From: Volutella citrinella
Lineage: Eukaryota > Ascomycota > Sordariomycetes > Hypocreales > Nectriaceae
Length of the DNA stretch: 64,000 bases
Direction of reading: 5' to 3'
Assembly: GCA_034401135.1 (NCBI GenBank)
Contig: JAWZSP010000007.1
Coordinates: 3,658,001-3,722,000 of the forward strand
Shown: positions 29,779 through 43,521 of the stretch, piece by piece
Layout of the letters: each line of letters opens with the position of its first letter
Numbering within the stretch: the first letter of the stretch is position 1
Position numbers and translations under genes: made by a program
Notes under the pieces: generated by a model
The model's input: only the letters and a program-made list of their open reading frames with translations
Databases searched by the model: none
Told to the model about the DNA's origin: nothing

Positions 29779-31504
29779 TCATCGTCGGATATCCAGGCTT
29801 GCACGCGATGAGTCGAGGCTCGGACGAACTGAACTGCTCGAGCTCCTGCGGCGCCTGGCTCGCACCTCGCCAGGGTCCGTGGGATTCAGTCCTGTCGAGC
29901 GGGCAAACAGATTGAGTATGTCCGTCAGCGAGATCACTCCAGAAAGCTTTCCAGACAGCCGGGCACCTGCCATCGCAGAAGCAGGCACGGCAGACGTCGT
30001 CACTGGCGACGGCGGCGCACCACCTCCCGGCAGCGAGACCGGTGGCGGCGGCGGCCCTGATGTGAACGACTGCGGGCCCATCAGCGGCGTAGCAGGCGCT
30101 GACGGGGACGGAGAAGCTGATTCCACCACCCACATGCGATGCGACTTGGTAGCCACCAGCTTGGCAACGGTGTGGGCGAGCGTAGAGTAAGGGTTTACAT
30201 AGAAAACGGGGAACACGTCGCGGCCCTTTTCCACACCTCGCTCATTGAGAATGACTGAAATGAAGTTCATGCATGACATGCTGAGGAGGTGCGCATTGGA
30301 GCTGCTCGTGAGATGTCGGACGTCTTTGGTGGAGATGTTGCCCACCACGTTCTGCCCGTTATCAATAACGGCCAAGCTGGTAAGCCCCTCCATGTTCATG
30401 AGCGTCAGGGCATCGGAAAGCGGGGCATCGGAGCTGGTGACACACTGTTAGCGAAATGCACACAAGCTGCACTCAGGGCACTTACTTCACAGAGACGATC
30501 TCCTTATTGCCGATGCCTAGGTCTCTGAGGATGACTGGGTACAAGCGGTCGATGGTGGGGAAGTTCACTCCCTCGTTCCAAAAGAACTCAACGATGCGAA
30601 GTTGGCTCGCGATGCCGACTACCTCGTCCGCCTTGGACCTCACAAGTATTCGGTGGACGCCGCTTCCCAGGATTTGGATTGCCTGAGCCAGGTTCTCCTC
30701 CGCGAACAGCGTTGCAAGTGGCTCCTTACAAAAGAGGGGTAAGACCTCGCGAATCGCGATTCGGTCGCCAGCCTTCCCTTTGGCTGCGACTGAATTGAAG
30801 AGGCCGACTTGGGCGTCCTCCGGTTTGACGAGGCCGACGACTATGAGGAGATAAAAGTTTAGGTCGGTGTAGTCGAAAGTGGAGACTGCCGTTAGGGATT
30901 CTGGTCCTTCGCGGATAAGAACGACATTGGTCGGGCTCTTCAAAAGTTGCTACGCGGGAAGACTACATGTCAGCCATTGACTTGGACAAGCCGGCAAGGA
31001 ATCACGAGGATGGCACGACGATGCTGGGGAGGGAGGGGCGCTCACCATGGTGGCCTCTTCGACGCTGCTGTCCATGTCAACCCACTTCACGTCTTCGGTT
31101 GTCACGAGCTCGCCAATGGAAACATCACGCCAGTCACGGCCAGCGAATCGGGGATTGGCATGCTTGTTGGGGGCGGGCGGGTGATTGAGCAGCTCCTGGA
31201 CAGCAGCCTGCGTAAAGGACGGGTGGCGTTGGGAGCGAGGCGAGGCGGGCGCATTGCGCAGACCCTCAACAAAGCTCTGGCGATGGGCGGACTTGTGCGA
31301 GATGGAGATGGATCCGGGAACAGAGCCGCTCCCGCCGGCACCAGTGGAAGCAGACGGGGATCGACTGTGTCGACCACCCGAAATAGGGACGGGTGCAGAG
31401 ACGGCAGCCGAAGAGTTGGAAGCCGCGCTGGCGAGGCTTGTTGAGCTGGTTGCTCGGGTCTCCTTGAGCTCGCGAGAGGCGGAGCTCGGCGAGGGGTCTG
31501 TCAT
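29779..31504 (-). CDS. Sds23/Moc1-like CBS-domain protein
   Basis: Homologue of fission yeast Sds23 (Moc1), a CBS-repeat protein that inhibits PP2A-type phosphatases and links glucose or stress signals to mitosis. Exons 31504-31046, 30949-30486 and 30433-29779 give 525 aa. The N-terminal 110 residues are Ser/Ala-rich. The CBS repeats begin near [22 protein letters not shown]. Later blocks include [44 protein letters not shown] and [10 protein letters not shown], with a Pro/Gly/Ser-rich insertion ([10 protein letters not shown] to ASAMAGA) inside the last repeat before [13 protein letters not shown]. The tail is Arg/Ser-rich. Introns are 96 and 52 bp and canonical. Confidence 0.92.
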
Positions 31505-33565
31505 GGCCGCGAGCGGAGACCAAGCGGACGGATTGCGGCGGAATAGGCGACGGTGATCGATGGGACGCGAAGCTGATCAGAAGGGGCTTTGGGTAGACCT
31601 GTGGCGGAAGCTGCGGGTAGGAAACGGCCGAAGGCGTACAGGCGAGATAGAAGAGGATGTGCGGCCGTCAGGTTGCGTGGGTTGGAGATAGGTGCAGAAG
31701 AAGGTGTAGGTCTGGGGCATCGAGACCTGTGCAGAGGGCGGGCGGTGATGATGACATGGACCCCTCCTTCCACTAATATCAGAAGGTGGCGGACAATGCG
31801 GGCGAAGGAATCGCCCGCTACGGAGGGGTGTTGCCCACTAAATCTTCCCACCGAGCCACTAATGGAACCCTCAATGCACACCCAACCACCATCGACAGGA
31901 TGGCAAGGATGGTTGGGCTGGTCACCAGGAGCTACCCCGCGAAACAGCTGACCATGGACCTCACCAAATCACTGGACAACACAAGAACAGGCTAGCGGGT
32001 GTCGGCTAGTACGCAGCCTGAGGTACCCACCTATTGCTCGAAGAGGCAACGCTCTACGCCTTCAAGCTGTTGAAAGCTCATCCTGGGATCCATGTAATTG
32101 ACCAATGGATATAATAGATTCATGGCACATACCAGTCGGCGATTCCACAGGGCTATGCCTCTGTTACGTCTTATCCCGATACCTCACTCTCAAACACGGC
32201 AGACTGAATGGTAGGACCAATTCTCTTTCTGGGGGACAACAATGTTCCTTTCTCTTCAGATCTACCATCAGGTTCACGAACCTAATGGCTTGGAAACCAG
32301 CTACTCCTGCGCGGGGAGAGGTATTGATGGCACAGAAACAACTGATGGGCGATAAAGCACCAGAGAGAATGATTGAAAGCCACCCTTTCTTTAGTGCCAA
32401 AAGACACACAAACGGCTCTATGCCGTGGCGCACCACATCATTTATCTCGCGAGCTCAAGGAGACCAGAGTAACAAAAAGCCAAAGTGCAGATTCGACGCC
32501 AGAATGTGACCCATTCGTAAGTGGTATTATGGCCGAGGGCCAAAAGGTTTCTCTACGGTTGTTTCGTGCAGTAGACTGCAATCTATTGAAGCCTTGGAGC
32601 ATGGACGTGCGCGGCTGTGCAATATCGCCAATCGCTACGACGTAGATGGATGGAGCTTGCAACAACGAGCAGCATTGCGCGCGTGGTGGATCAAAACGAA
32701 CCAAAGTCGTTCGGGTTACCGTCTCTCCCTGTATTCATTTGGCCGATAGGTCACGTTCCAAAAAGAAATGACAAACGGAGAACGGTTCTATTTTAAACAT
32801 TTGGATTCTTCCAACGGGAGGGGGGCAAGCAATTTATAGGGACCTCAAATCTCTACCTGCTGGACCACGCTCTGATTTATCTAGACTGGTAAATTTGACG
32901 TTGGCTTCAAGACCTCCACCCATTTCACCCTAGCCCGCGCAGGCTATTTATTTGGAATTCGTGGATTTCTTGCAGTTTCTTGACGAATTTACTGTCCTCC
33001 TCGGCTGGCTCAAGGCTTCAATGCTGGCAGTCGGGCACGGTCCAAAACTTTGTTTATTTTTCCCTGGGCGACCGCCTTTTTTTTTTCTCCTGGCCTTATG
33101 ATTACCCCTCTACGGAGGCCAGCCCATCTCGAATGGGCATGGTCTGTCTCGATGGGGTAATGGCTTTGTGCCCTTATAGGTTAAGGCCTGTGCGAACCCA
33201 GAGCATCAGGGTTCGCGGTTCGCTGGTAAGGTGGCGTCTGCATGGTACCTTGCCCGCAAATTTGTACGACGTGCTACTTTTTCACTTGGTCCCAGGCGCG
33301 CTGGCTCCCCTCCCCCACTCTCCTCTCTCTACCCTCGCCATCTTTCCCTCCTACCTCCCACCAAACTAACAAGATTCTTCCTCCACAACAACAGGACAAG
33401 CGACACCCAAGCCTGCGCTCCTCGGCTCGCCGCTTATTCGAACAGGGATTCGAAGAGTCCAGTCCAGCCTCGCTCCTCCGTCGCGACATACCGCACAGCT
33501 CTCGACGACACTGACCCCCCTCGCTTGTCTGTTGGTGGGCTTCACCATCTCAAACCCGAGCAATC
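31505..33565. other. Divergent intergenic region, Sds23-like / Kap121
   Basis: About 2 kb of shared upstream DNA. Open frames up to about 134 codons lack recognisable motifs. The right 300 bases are CT-rich and probably the leader of the importin gene. Confidence 0.6.
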
Positions 33566-36500
33566 ATGTCGATGCTAGGGTCCGACATCCACGCGGAGCT
33601 CAACGAGCTTCTGCAGGCTCTGCAGTCCGCCGACAACACCATTAGATCCAAGGCCGAAGAGCACCTGCAGAACAACTGGACCACCCCTCGTCCCGAAGTT
33701 CTGTTAATGGGCCTGGCCGAACAGATCCAAGGCGCCGGAGACATTGCTGTTAGTCTCCCTGCTTTTTACCCCTCCCCCGCAACGCGACGCCTGTTTTCCC
33801 TCTATGTACAGGTCAGGCGAGGCTGACCATCCGCCTGCGGGCTTCTAACAGACACGATCTTACGCTGCTGTAATTTTCCGTCGCATCTCTGCAAAGACTA
33901 GAAAGGTTGACTCCGGCGACACCCTCGATCTTTTCTACTCCCTCGCCAAGGACCAAGCCTCTGTTATCCGCCAGAAACTTCTCGAGATCCTTGCTTCTGA
34001 GCCCGAACGACCAGTCCGTAATAAAATCAGCGACGCTGTCGCCGAAGTCGCACGACAATACACTGAAAATGGTTCGCCCTCCCCATGCCAAGCTCTCAGT
34101 TCCCCGTTGGCGCTAACTTCCGCCTCGCGTTCCAGGCGATGTATGGCCTGAACTTCTTGGTGCCCTCTTCCAGCTCAGCCAGGCCCCTGAGGCCGAGAAG
34201 CGAGAAAACGCCTTTCGAGTTTTCTTCGCCACCCCCTCCATTATCGAGAGGCAGCACGAGGAAACGGTCCTTCAGGCCTTCCAGAAGGGCTTCAAGGATG
34301 AGGCCGTCATGGTAAGGCCTTGACTACCTTGCCCGTGACATTACAGCTGCTCACTAAACTCTCCACAGGTTCGCTTGGCCGCCATGGAAGCCTTTGCTTC
34401 CTTCTTCAAGATCATCAATAAGAAGGCACAGGCCAAGTATTATCCTCTGATTCCTGATGTTCTTCAAATTCTGCCTCCCATCAAAGACTCCCAAGAGTCC
34501 GACGACCTCAGCAAAGCTCTCGTTTCCTTGATCGACCTGGCCGAAACGGCGCCCAAGATGTTCAAGCCCCTTTTCCAAAACCTCGTCCAGTTCAGTATTT
34601 CCGTTATTCAAGACAAGGAGCTCGACAATATCTGCCGACAGAACGCCCTTGAGCTCATGGCGACCTTCGCCGACTATGCTCCGTCCCTGTGCCGCAAGGA
34701 CCCCTCTTATACAAACGATATGATCACTCAGTGCCTCAGCCTGATGACGGACCTGGGAGAGGACGACGATGACGCTGCTGAGTGGATGGCGTCCGATGAT
34801 GTGAGTAGCTGGGAACGGGACCATCGTGGAATGCATCAGTTTCACTAACACACGGTCGTAGCTGGACCAAGACGAAAGCGACCAGAACCACGTTGCAGGT
34901 GAACAGACCATGGATCGACTTGCCAATAAGCTAGGTGGCCAGACCATCCTCGCTCCTACGTTCAACTGGCTGCCTCGTATGATGACCTCCATGGCTTGGC
35001 GGGATCGTCATGCTGCTTTGATGGCCATCTCAGCCATCTCCGAGGGTTGCCGGGACCTCATGATCGGTGAGCTCAGCCAGGTTCTCGATCTGGTTGTGCC
35101 CGCTCTTCAGGACCCCCACCCCCGTGTACGATGGGCTGGCTGCAACGCCCTCGGTCAGATGAGCACTGATTTCGCCCCCAAGATGCAGACTGACTACTAT
35201 GACCGAGTCCTCAGGGCCATCATCCCAGTCCTGGACTCTCCAGAAAGCCGCGTCAAGTCGCATGCTGCGGCTGCTCTTGTCAACTTCTGCGAGGAAGCCG
35301 AAAAGCACATCCTCGAGCCCTACCTGGATGACCTGCTGAGCCATCTTTACCAGGTTCTCCAAAACGAGAAGAAGTATGTCCAGGAGCAGGCTCTTTCCAC
35401 CATTGCCACCATCGCCGATGCTGCTGAGGCCGCTTTTGCCAAGTATTACGATACTCTCATGCCTCTTTTGGTCAATGTGCTGCAGAACCAGAACGAGAAG
35501 GAGTACCGCCTCCTGCGAGCCAAGGCCATGGAGTGTGCTACCCTGATTGCGCTTGCTGTGGGCAAGGAGCGCCTTGGACAGGATGCCATGACCCTGGTGA
35601 ACCTCTTGGCCAACATCCAGGCCAGTATTACAGACTCCGACGACCCCCAGGCCCAATACCTCATGCACTGCTGGGGCCGGATGTGCCGTGTTCTCGGCGC
35701 CGATTTCCTGCCTTTCCTCCACACCGTTATGCCACCCCTTCTGGAGCTGGCCATGGCCAAGGCTGACATTCAACTCTTGGACGACGAGGATCAGGTGGAG
35801 CAGTTCCAGAGCGAAGAGGGCTGGGAGCTGGTGCCGCTCAAGGGAAAGATGATTGGTATTCGTACCAGCACCATGGATGACAAGCACATGGCCATTGAAC
35901 TACTTGTCGTCTATGCCCAGGTCCTGGAGGACTCATTCGCCCCGTATGTCGCCGAAATCATGGAGAAGATTGCGCTGCCCGGCCTTGCCTTCTTCTTCCA
36001 CGACCCCGTCCGATACATCTCCGCCAAGCTGGTTCCCCAACTTCTTGGCTCCTACAAGAAGGCTTACGGCCCTCAATCCAATGAGCTGGCCGGGCTGTGG
36101 ACCGCCACTGTCGACAAGCTCCTGGAAGTTCTCACCGCCGAGCCTGCCATCGATACCCTGGCCGAGATGTATCAGTGCTTCTACGAGTCGGTCGAGGTTG
36201 TTGGCAAGGAATGCCTCACCGCCGAGCACCTTGGCCGATTCATCGACTCGGTCCACTCCGCCATCGAGGACTACAAGGATCGTGTTGCCAAGCGAGCCGA
36301 GGACAAGGAGGGCGCCACCGCTGACGATGTCGAGGACGAGGCGGAGGAGACACTGATTGCCATTGAGGATGATCAGACGTTGCTTTCGGACATGAACAAG
36401 GCCTTCCACGCCATCTTCAAGAACCACGGTGCCAAGTTCCTGCCGGCCTGGGAGCGCTTGATGCGAACCTACGAGGGATTCCTCGCGTCCCCCGACCCTA

Positions 36501-37203
36501 CACAGCGACAGTGGGGATTGTGCATCATGGACGACGTTCTGGAGTACTGTGGACCTGAGAGCATCCGATATGCGAATTACATCACCCAGCCCCTGATTGA
36601 TGGATGCCGTGACGCTTCGCCTGCGATTCGCCAGGCGGCAGCCTATGGCATTGGAGTCGCTGCACACCGAGGCGGCGCTCCCTGGGCTCAGTTCCTTGGC
36701 GGTTGCGTCCCGTTCCTGTTCCAGGTTACTCAAGTGGCTGATGCTCGAAACGAAGATAACGTCTATGCAACTGAGAACGCTTGCGCAGCTATCGCCAAGA
36801 TCCTGCACTACAACGCGAGCACTGTGCAAAACGTTCAGGAGGTCATCACCCAATGGGTTGAGACTCTACCTGTGACGAACGATGAAGAGGCGGCGCCTTA
36901 CGCGTATGCCTACCTGGCCGAACTTATCGATCAGTAAGTACTCGTAACATTGTGCAATCCCGTATCCAGGAACAACGACTAAGACGGTTCTGTAGGCGCC
37001 ATGCGGCAGTGGTCAACCAGGCCGGCAAGATGTTCGTGTTTGTCGCACAAGCCCTGGAGGCGGATACTCTCCAGGGCCAGACGGCCAACCGGGTGGTTGC
37101 AGCGACCAAGACGCTTCTGACGGCAGCCAACGTGGATCCTACGCCATTCCTGCAGAACTTCTCCCAGGAGGCTCAGCAAAGCATCATGCAGTACTTCGCC
37201 TAG
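33566..37203 (+). CDS. Importin beta-3 (Kap121/Pse1), HEAT-repeat karyopherin
   Basis: Nuclear import receptor that carries ribosomal proteins, histones and transcription factors through the pore under control of RanGTP. Exons 33566-33748, 33852-34071, 34136-34311, 34369-34800, 34862-36933 and 36996-37203 give 1096 aa, the usual length. The protein is HEAT repeats throughout; recognisable blocks include RSYAAVIFRRI, NGDVWPELLGALFQLSQAPE, RLAAMEAFASFF, VRWAGCNALGQMSTDFAP and AAYGIGVAAHRGG. Acidic loops occur near GEDDDDAAEWM and in the DDVEDEAEETLIAIEDD stretch. The first donor is GTTAGT and the second GTTCGC, both less usual, but frame and family sequence require these joins. Introns are 57-103 bp. 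Divergent from the Sds23-like gene. Confidence 0.95.
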
Positions 37204-39373
37204 CTGTGCAAGGCTGCCGACGGTTTTGTCTAAAGAGCTTTGCGCCTGAAGCCAAAGGCCGCGTAGCATGACCATGACGTTGATTGATTGATGATGACTG
37301 TTGATTCGCATGCTGTCAAGCAGACGACACATGCTGATTTTTATTTCTCGGATGATACCAAAAGGCGCTTGTGTGGCCAGATGATGCATAATCGGTCCAG
37401 CCACGCCACGTCATTGCAAGGGGATCAGGACGGGCCGGATTACCGCGACGTTCCTTGGCCGGGAAGCGAGAGTCACGATGCAAGGGCACGATTATATGTG
37501 GACGCAGGCACCTCCGGTGCTGAGTCTGGGCACGACTGACCATTTATCACTATGCCTGATTGCCATGCTGGGGAGTGAATCTGAGATAGAGTTGGAAAGA
37601 GGGCGAGCCGACAAGAGATTTGGTAAATAAAACATAGCCTATTTTACTCCAGATAACATTTCAACCTTGATTCTTAGCACCAGGTTTTGGCCGTACCTGT
37701 TGGGTGTTGGATTCTGCCTGATGGCGGATGTGGTGATGGTGTGCATCGGGAGTAAATACTCCTGACTAACAACTTGGTAGTAAGTACCTCCCTAGGTAGT
37801 GGTCTTGGTGGTGTCGCACCGTGAGATTGGGTGACAACTCTCTGCTCAGTCAAGCCCTCTGACGCGTGAGCCCCCCGGCTCTGCGGCATGTGTCCTTGTT
37901 GTATTGCGGTAAGATCATCACCTAACCGTATGGCAGGGGTTTCTTCGTCGAATCAGGCTGTTGACACAATGGTCACGGGATGGAATTCTTACGCCTGTGT
38001 AATGGACTGGTGGCGGGGCAGAGGTTTCAAAGACATCGACTGAGGCAGGATCATCCAAAGTTGGTCCGACCCTGGATTATATCGACTTGGGAATAGGGTA
38101 GCTGTCCAGCGTGTTCATTTGACCCGCAGCACTTGTCCAATTTTCGTTACCCCTAGCTTCCCCGAAAGCATCCATTCGGCTATGATGGAAACTGGGGGAC
38201 GCGTTCGAAAAACTCAGGGGTGACAGGCTTGACAGGCCAGGTACCTGTGGTGGGCAGGAGGCTGAAGTGCAAGCACATCCCTGAGGTGCCTAGGTACTAA
38301 CTACTTAGGTATTATGAGTATCCAGAAGCTCTGGCAGCAATTGCCATAGATGTTGAGTTTCATGGGAGCTGGCGGTATATGCACGTTTGCGCTCACCGTC
38401 TGCCAACCTTCACTAGGTCTGTCAAGCGTAAAGGCAGTTACACATCCTGCTGCTTCAACGGAGTGCCACCAAATTCGTGGCTGCCAAGCCCTGCATACCA
38501 GGTAGATGGACGTACATGGGGATGTAGAATCCCTGCCCCTCCCTCCTCCCAGAGTCCCAGCTCCAGTACTGTATTCCGCCACCAGTGCCATGGCATCCAG
38601 TATTTCCCCATGACCAGACACCATTTTCCCATGTTGCCTCCCGCACCCCACAGGTCCACGCACCCACCACTTACTATATCCATCTGCCTGACGGCTGCCA
38701 AAAACTGCGGGCTGGCCATCAAGTCAAGATCGGAGGAAAGAAGAAGCAAAGGTGCACTCCCTACATAGCAATCCAGTCTATTCTCGGTCCGTACCGCCCC
38801 CTCATGCGCAGCGTTTTGCGGCCATTTCCCGCTGGCTGCACGCTAATTCCAGCACAGAGTTTAAACTGTGCAGGTGCGGACGGTGGACCTGCCATCTGTG
38901 ATCCGCCCCCGCGCACGCCGCCATCCCGCCGGCATCTTCCCGCCTCGACGAATTTACTTGCGCGAACGTCTCTCACCTTTAGCCTACACGACATTACGGC
39001 CTCAGATCTGGCACTTCTTCTTCCGCCGAATCGATAGACCCTATCGCTTTTCGTGTGTGATCGGAACTCGCTGACCTCGTACGGCTTCTACCCGAACCCC
39101 CCACCCTGCGTGCCCTTCGGAGCGTTGGATTCTGCGCCCGGCGCTCTCGATCTCGCCGCCCTCGATCCCCGCGCCCATCGAGCTCTACCCTCCAACACTA
39201 TATGAGCACCTGGCAGCTGCCGAGACCTCAGCCCGCCACAATAGACCCCGAAGCCATCCGACGAGCACAACGACGCCAGCCACGCCTCCTGCCGCTGCCG
39301 TCCCTGCAGCCCTCGCTCGCCCGCGCTCCTTTCGTTGGCCCCTGGGCAGGCCATCCTACCAGATGCCGTCGCC
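37204..39373. other. Intergenic region upstream of WC-1
   Basis: About 2.2 kb with no convincing protein frame; large upstream regions are usual for white-collar genes. CCTAGGTA-type motifs occur near 37781 and 38281. The stretch from about 38850 to 39370 is CT-rich and probably the long leader. The frame upstream of 39374 stays open but has no ATG. Confidence 0.55.
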
Positions 39374-42300
39374 ATGGATGGCTTCTACTCCCCAGACCAG
39401 GTGCCGCAGCAGCACCAGCAGCTGCATCAGCAACTGCAACAAGCACACCGACAACAGCAACAACAACAGCAGCAGCAGCAGCAGCAGTTTCATCTGCAGC
39501 AGCGTCAGACCGCTGATCTAGTCGCCCATAATATGGCTACCGACCCGTCTCTGCTTCCCCCCGGCGACTCCCTCGACGAGATAGTGCGCGACAACCAGTC
39601 CGAGCTGCACCGCCGTCGCAGTGTACCCCATGCCTATGACAACTCGATGGCTGCGAACCAGTCCGAGGCGAGGCGAATGTCCGCCATGGGCCCGGCGGAC
39701 CTGATGGCTTTTGGAAGTCCCCCGAATGACTTGAGTGCCTATCAATTCAACCAACACCTATCTACCGGCTTTCCTACCATCAACACGAACCTTTCCATGC
39801 CGGATCAAATGGCGTCCTACCTGACTAACGACCCGTCGGATTTCTCTGCGGTCTCTCCGGATATCATGGGATCTATGATTCCGTCCACTTTTGCCAATAT
39901 GAGTGTCGGACAGGTTGGGCAGATGGGCCAGGCCATACCCGCCGATGCCTCAACAGCTAGCCTCTTCCCTACAACAGTCGGCGCCATGGCTTCCCAATAC
40001 TCACCCGCTCAACTCAATAGTGTCGCGAATGACTTTGCCATGGACCTGAACCCCGACGAGGTCCCGCTCGTTCCGACCCCAACGAATCCCGCACCCGCCG
40101 AGGTCACTGTCGACACCATGGACGAAAGAGACGAGGACATGATGGCCATGCCCGCACCATTCGCCTCTATTGACCAATCCCAGAATCCCATGAACCTGAA
40201 TCCTGGCGCGGGCGACTTCGATCAAGGACTGCCAGCCCTCTCGCGGCAAGTTTCAACCACTACAGGCTCTGTAGTTTCTCCCCAGAGAGCCACTTCTCAC
40301 ACAACTGTGTCGTCGATGCCGCAACCCGTCGCATCCGTTGCTACGACGCCTACAAACGCCCCCACCCCACAAGAATCGAAGGAAAAGTCGATTTACTCAA
40401 AGAGCGGATTTGACATGCTCAAAGCACTATGGCTGGTTGCTACCCGCAAAAACCCCAAGATTCATCTAGGGGCTGTCGATATGTCGTGTGCTTTTGTCGT
40501 CTGTGATGTCACGATGAATGACTGCCCAATCATCTACGTTTCAGACAACTTTCAGAACCTCACTGGATACAGCCGTCACGAGATTGTAGGTCAGAATTGT
40601 CGCTTCCTGCAAGCCCCGGACGGAAGGGTCGAGGCTGGGTCCAAACGAGAGTTTGTCGACGATGGCGCTGTCTTCAACCTCAAGAAGATGATACACGAAG
40701 GCAGAGAAGTTCAGCAGAGCCTCATCAATTATCGCAAGGGTGGGAAGCCATTCCTGAATCTTTTGACCATGATTCCCATCCCCTGGGACACCGACGAAAT
40801 CCGATATTTCATTGGCTTTCAGATCGATCTGGTGGAATGCCCAGACGCAATCGCCTCCAATAAGGAGATGGGCGGCGTCAAGGTCAACTATAAGCACAGT
40901 GACATTGGCCAGTACATCTGGACCCCGCCGGCGTCCAGCCAGTGGGATCCGGAAAATGGTCAAACGCTAGGCGTTGATGATGTGTCGACTCTTCTTCAGC
41001 AATTCAGCCCCAAGGGCCTCGTTTCGGACTGGCACAAGCAGTCCTGGGACAAGATGCTACTGGAGAACACTGATGATGTTGTCCATGTTCTCTCGCTCAA
41101 GGGCCTGTTCTTATACCTTTCTCCCGCTTGTAAGCGGGTCCTGGAATACGACGCAACAGATCTGGTAGGCAATTCGCTGTCAACGGTCTGCCACCCCTCG
41201 GACATCGTGCCTGTCACCCGCGAGCTAAAGGAGACCACGTCTGGGAACCCTGTCAACATCGTTTTTCGGATCCGGCGCAAGAATAGCGGCTACACATGGT
41301 TTGAGAGCCATGGTTCCCTCTTCGTGGAGCAAGGAAAGGGCCGAAAGTGCATTATCCTGGTTGGGCGAAAGCGTCCCGTGTTTGCACTGAGCCGCCGCAG
41401 CCTGGAGGCCAACGGCGGCATTGGCGATAGCGAACTGTGGACCAAGCTATCGACGTCGGGCTTGTTCCTGTTTGTCTCATCCAACATAAGATCCCTACTT
41501 GACCTACAACCGGAAAGCTTGGTCGGGACGAGTATTCAGGACCTCATGCGAAAAGAATCTCGGCCTGAATTCGGTCGGTCGATGGAGAAGGCAAGACGAG
41601 GAAGGATCGTTACGTGTAAACACGAGGTTCAGAATCGACGAGGCCAGGTGTTGCAGGCACAAACGACGCTCTATCCGGGCGACGCGTCCGAAGGACAGAA
41701 ACCCTCATTTATCCTGGCTCAAACCAAGCTGCTTAAAGCATCATCACGTAGCATCGCCCCGGCCAGCTCCGCGGCCTCTGCCAAGTCAACAGGCAGCACC
41801 CCGCGGCCAGAACTGACGGCGTCTGGAGGCAAGGAGACTGGAACGGTGTCACAGCCGGCCGGTGGCGGCCTAGCACCTGGAAGCCAAGATGCGGCCTTGG
41901 CATCGGACGATAACATCTTCGATGAGTTGCGTACAACGAAGTGCTCTAGTTGGCAGTTTGAACTTCGACAGATGGAGAAGGTCAATCGTATACTGGCGGA
42001 GGAGCTCGGTGGCCTGTTGTCGAACAAGAAGAAGAGGAAGAGGAGAAAGGGGGTGGGGAACATGGTTCGGGACTGCGCAAACTGCCACACCAGAAATACG
42101 CCCGAGTGGCGTCGAGGGCCAAGCGGTCAGAGGGACTTGTGTAACAGCTGTGGGTTACGTTGGGCAAAGCAGGTGAGTCAACAAATCCTTGGTGTTACCA
42201 GCGAGAAGCGGCTCCGACCCGCTCTCCCGCTTGTTGATGTGCTTTACTGACCTGGTCTAGACTGGGCGAGTGTCGCCTCGAAACTCATCGCGCGGCGGCA

Positions 42301-42608
42301 ATAACGGCAATGGCAATGGTGATGCCAACAGTAAGAAGTCGAACTCACCAATACACTCATCACCCCTCCACAAGGAGGCGTCTAGCGAGACGCCAAAGGC
42401 TCGTGCCGCTGGCGGGGAAGGGGCCGTGAACCCTGCCCGGCTCGCAAAGCAAAACGAGGTCTCTTCAGCACACGGTGGCGCTGCCTCTGCTACCGGGTTG
42501 AAAACTTCGTCAACGGTGCCACCGCTGAGCCACTCGTCCAATATGGGAGGGGTTCAGCAACCAGCAATGACTTCAATACGAGAGGAGCGCGAAACAAGCC
42601 AGACTTGA
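39374..42608 (+). CDS. White collar-1 blue-light photoreceptor and GATA transcription factor
   Basis: WC-1 homologue, the flavin-binding sensor that with WC-2 activates light-responsive genes and feeds the clock. Exons 39374-42172 and 42261-42608 give 1048 aa from the first ATG in frame. The N-terminus has a glutamine tract (residues ~27-45). The LOV/PAS-A domain spans about 345-475 and carries the photoactive cysteine (Cys409) in GQNCRFLQAPDG, with the insert typical of WC-1 and Vivid. PAS-B (about 555-680) and PAS-C (about 690-780) follow. A basic segment (KKKRKRRKG) precedes the GATA finger (CANCHTRNTPEW...CNSCGLRWAKQ, from residue 901). The 88 bp intron falls immediately after the finger. 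The tail is Ser/Gly/Asn-rich. All key LOV and zinc residues look intact. Confidence 0.97.
39405..39510 (+). repeat. CAG/CAA glutamine-coding tract in WC-1
   Basis: Imperfect CAG/CAA region with a pure core of 12 glutamine codons at 39452-39487, mixing CAA and CAG. Polyglutamine near the N-terminus is also known in Neurospora WC-1. Confidence 0.85.
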
Positions 42609-43521
42609 ACACCCTCGAAAGCATGACTGAGAAGAAAGAGGAGGAGAAGAGAAAAAGAAAACGAAGCATTACGAATGCGATTGCCCCCACCTTGTCCACC
42701 AGACTATGTTCGATATCTTTGAAGTTTGGTGGGCAATTGGGGTTCTGAGGGTCACGGACTCTTGGTGATACGACATTGTGATACCCGCCATTTCCCGGTC
42801 TCTGCGTTATATCTTGCTGAACTTGCAATGCGGATATGTTGTCATCGTAACCGAACGTAACCGAAGTCTTGCAATGCAGATCCTCGCGACTCGAGGCACG
42901 ACAATCGAGCTGCTGGACGGACGTCTGCGCATCGAGAGATACGAAGCTTCATCTGTTGCGTATTTGGTTTGCGGCTGTTGTTTTGAAGGAATTTCATTTT
43001 TGGGATAGAAGTATTTATACCACACATACGAGGCGTTTATAGTGCGTTTTTTGGACACGGCCGAGTTTGGTTGCGGCGGTTGCCGTGCGCATTTTATCAT
43101 TGGCTTTGCCTCCACACAACATGTATTTCAAGAGCTCATCGCAGATCGCTTCTGAGCGAGGTCTTGGCGTCTTGGGAATCTTGGGGGCTTGCTGGGACAT
43201 GATGGGGAAACATACGATGCCCGGCACGGCAATGGAACACGATTTGAATGAGCTCGCGACTCATGGCATTTGAGTCTTCTGTGATTGTGTCTCTATCGCT
43301 CCCCTTAAGTCCGTGTTTCCGGGAAATGTATGTATGTCCAAGGACCTTGTTAACTCGACAATGCAATCGGCTACGGTCCTATGAGAATGCCTCGCATTGC
43401 GATAAATTGGAGCCGCAACAGCGGGCTTTGATGGTGAATGTGCCATTGTCCTCAATGCCTCTATAAATTGGCTACTATGATCTATCTACTTGAAACTAGA
43501 ACCTAGCGGACATCAATGCGC
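42609..43521. other. Convergent intergenic region, WC-1 / UGGT
   Basis: Between the stops of WC-1 (+) and UGGT (-). Short frames only; probably two 3' untranslated regions. Confidence 0.6.

Noticed and set aside
39335..39373. Longer start for WC-1
   Set aside because: The frame begins with TTG; the first ATG in frame is 39374.
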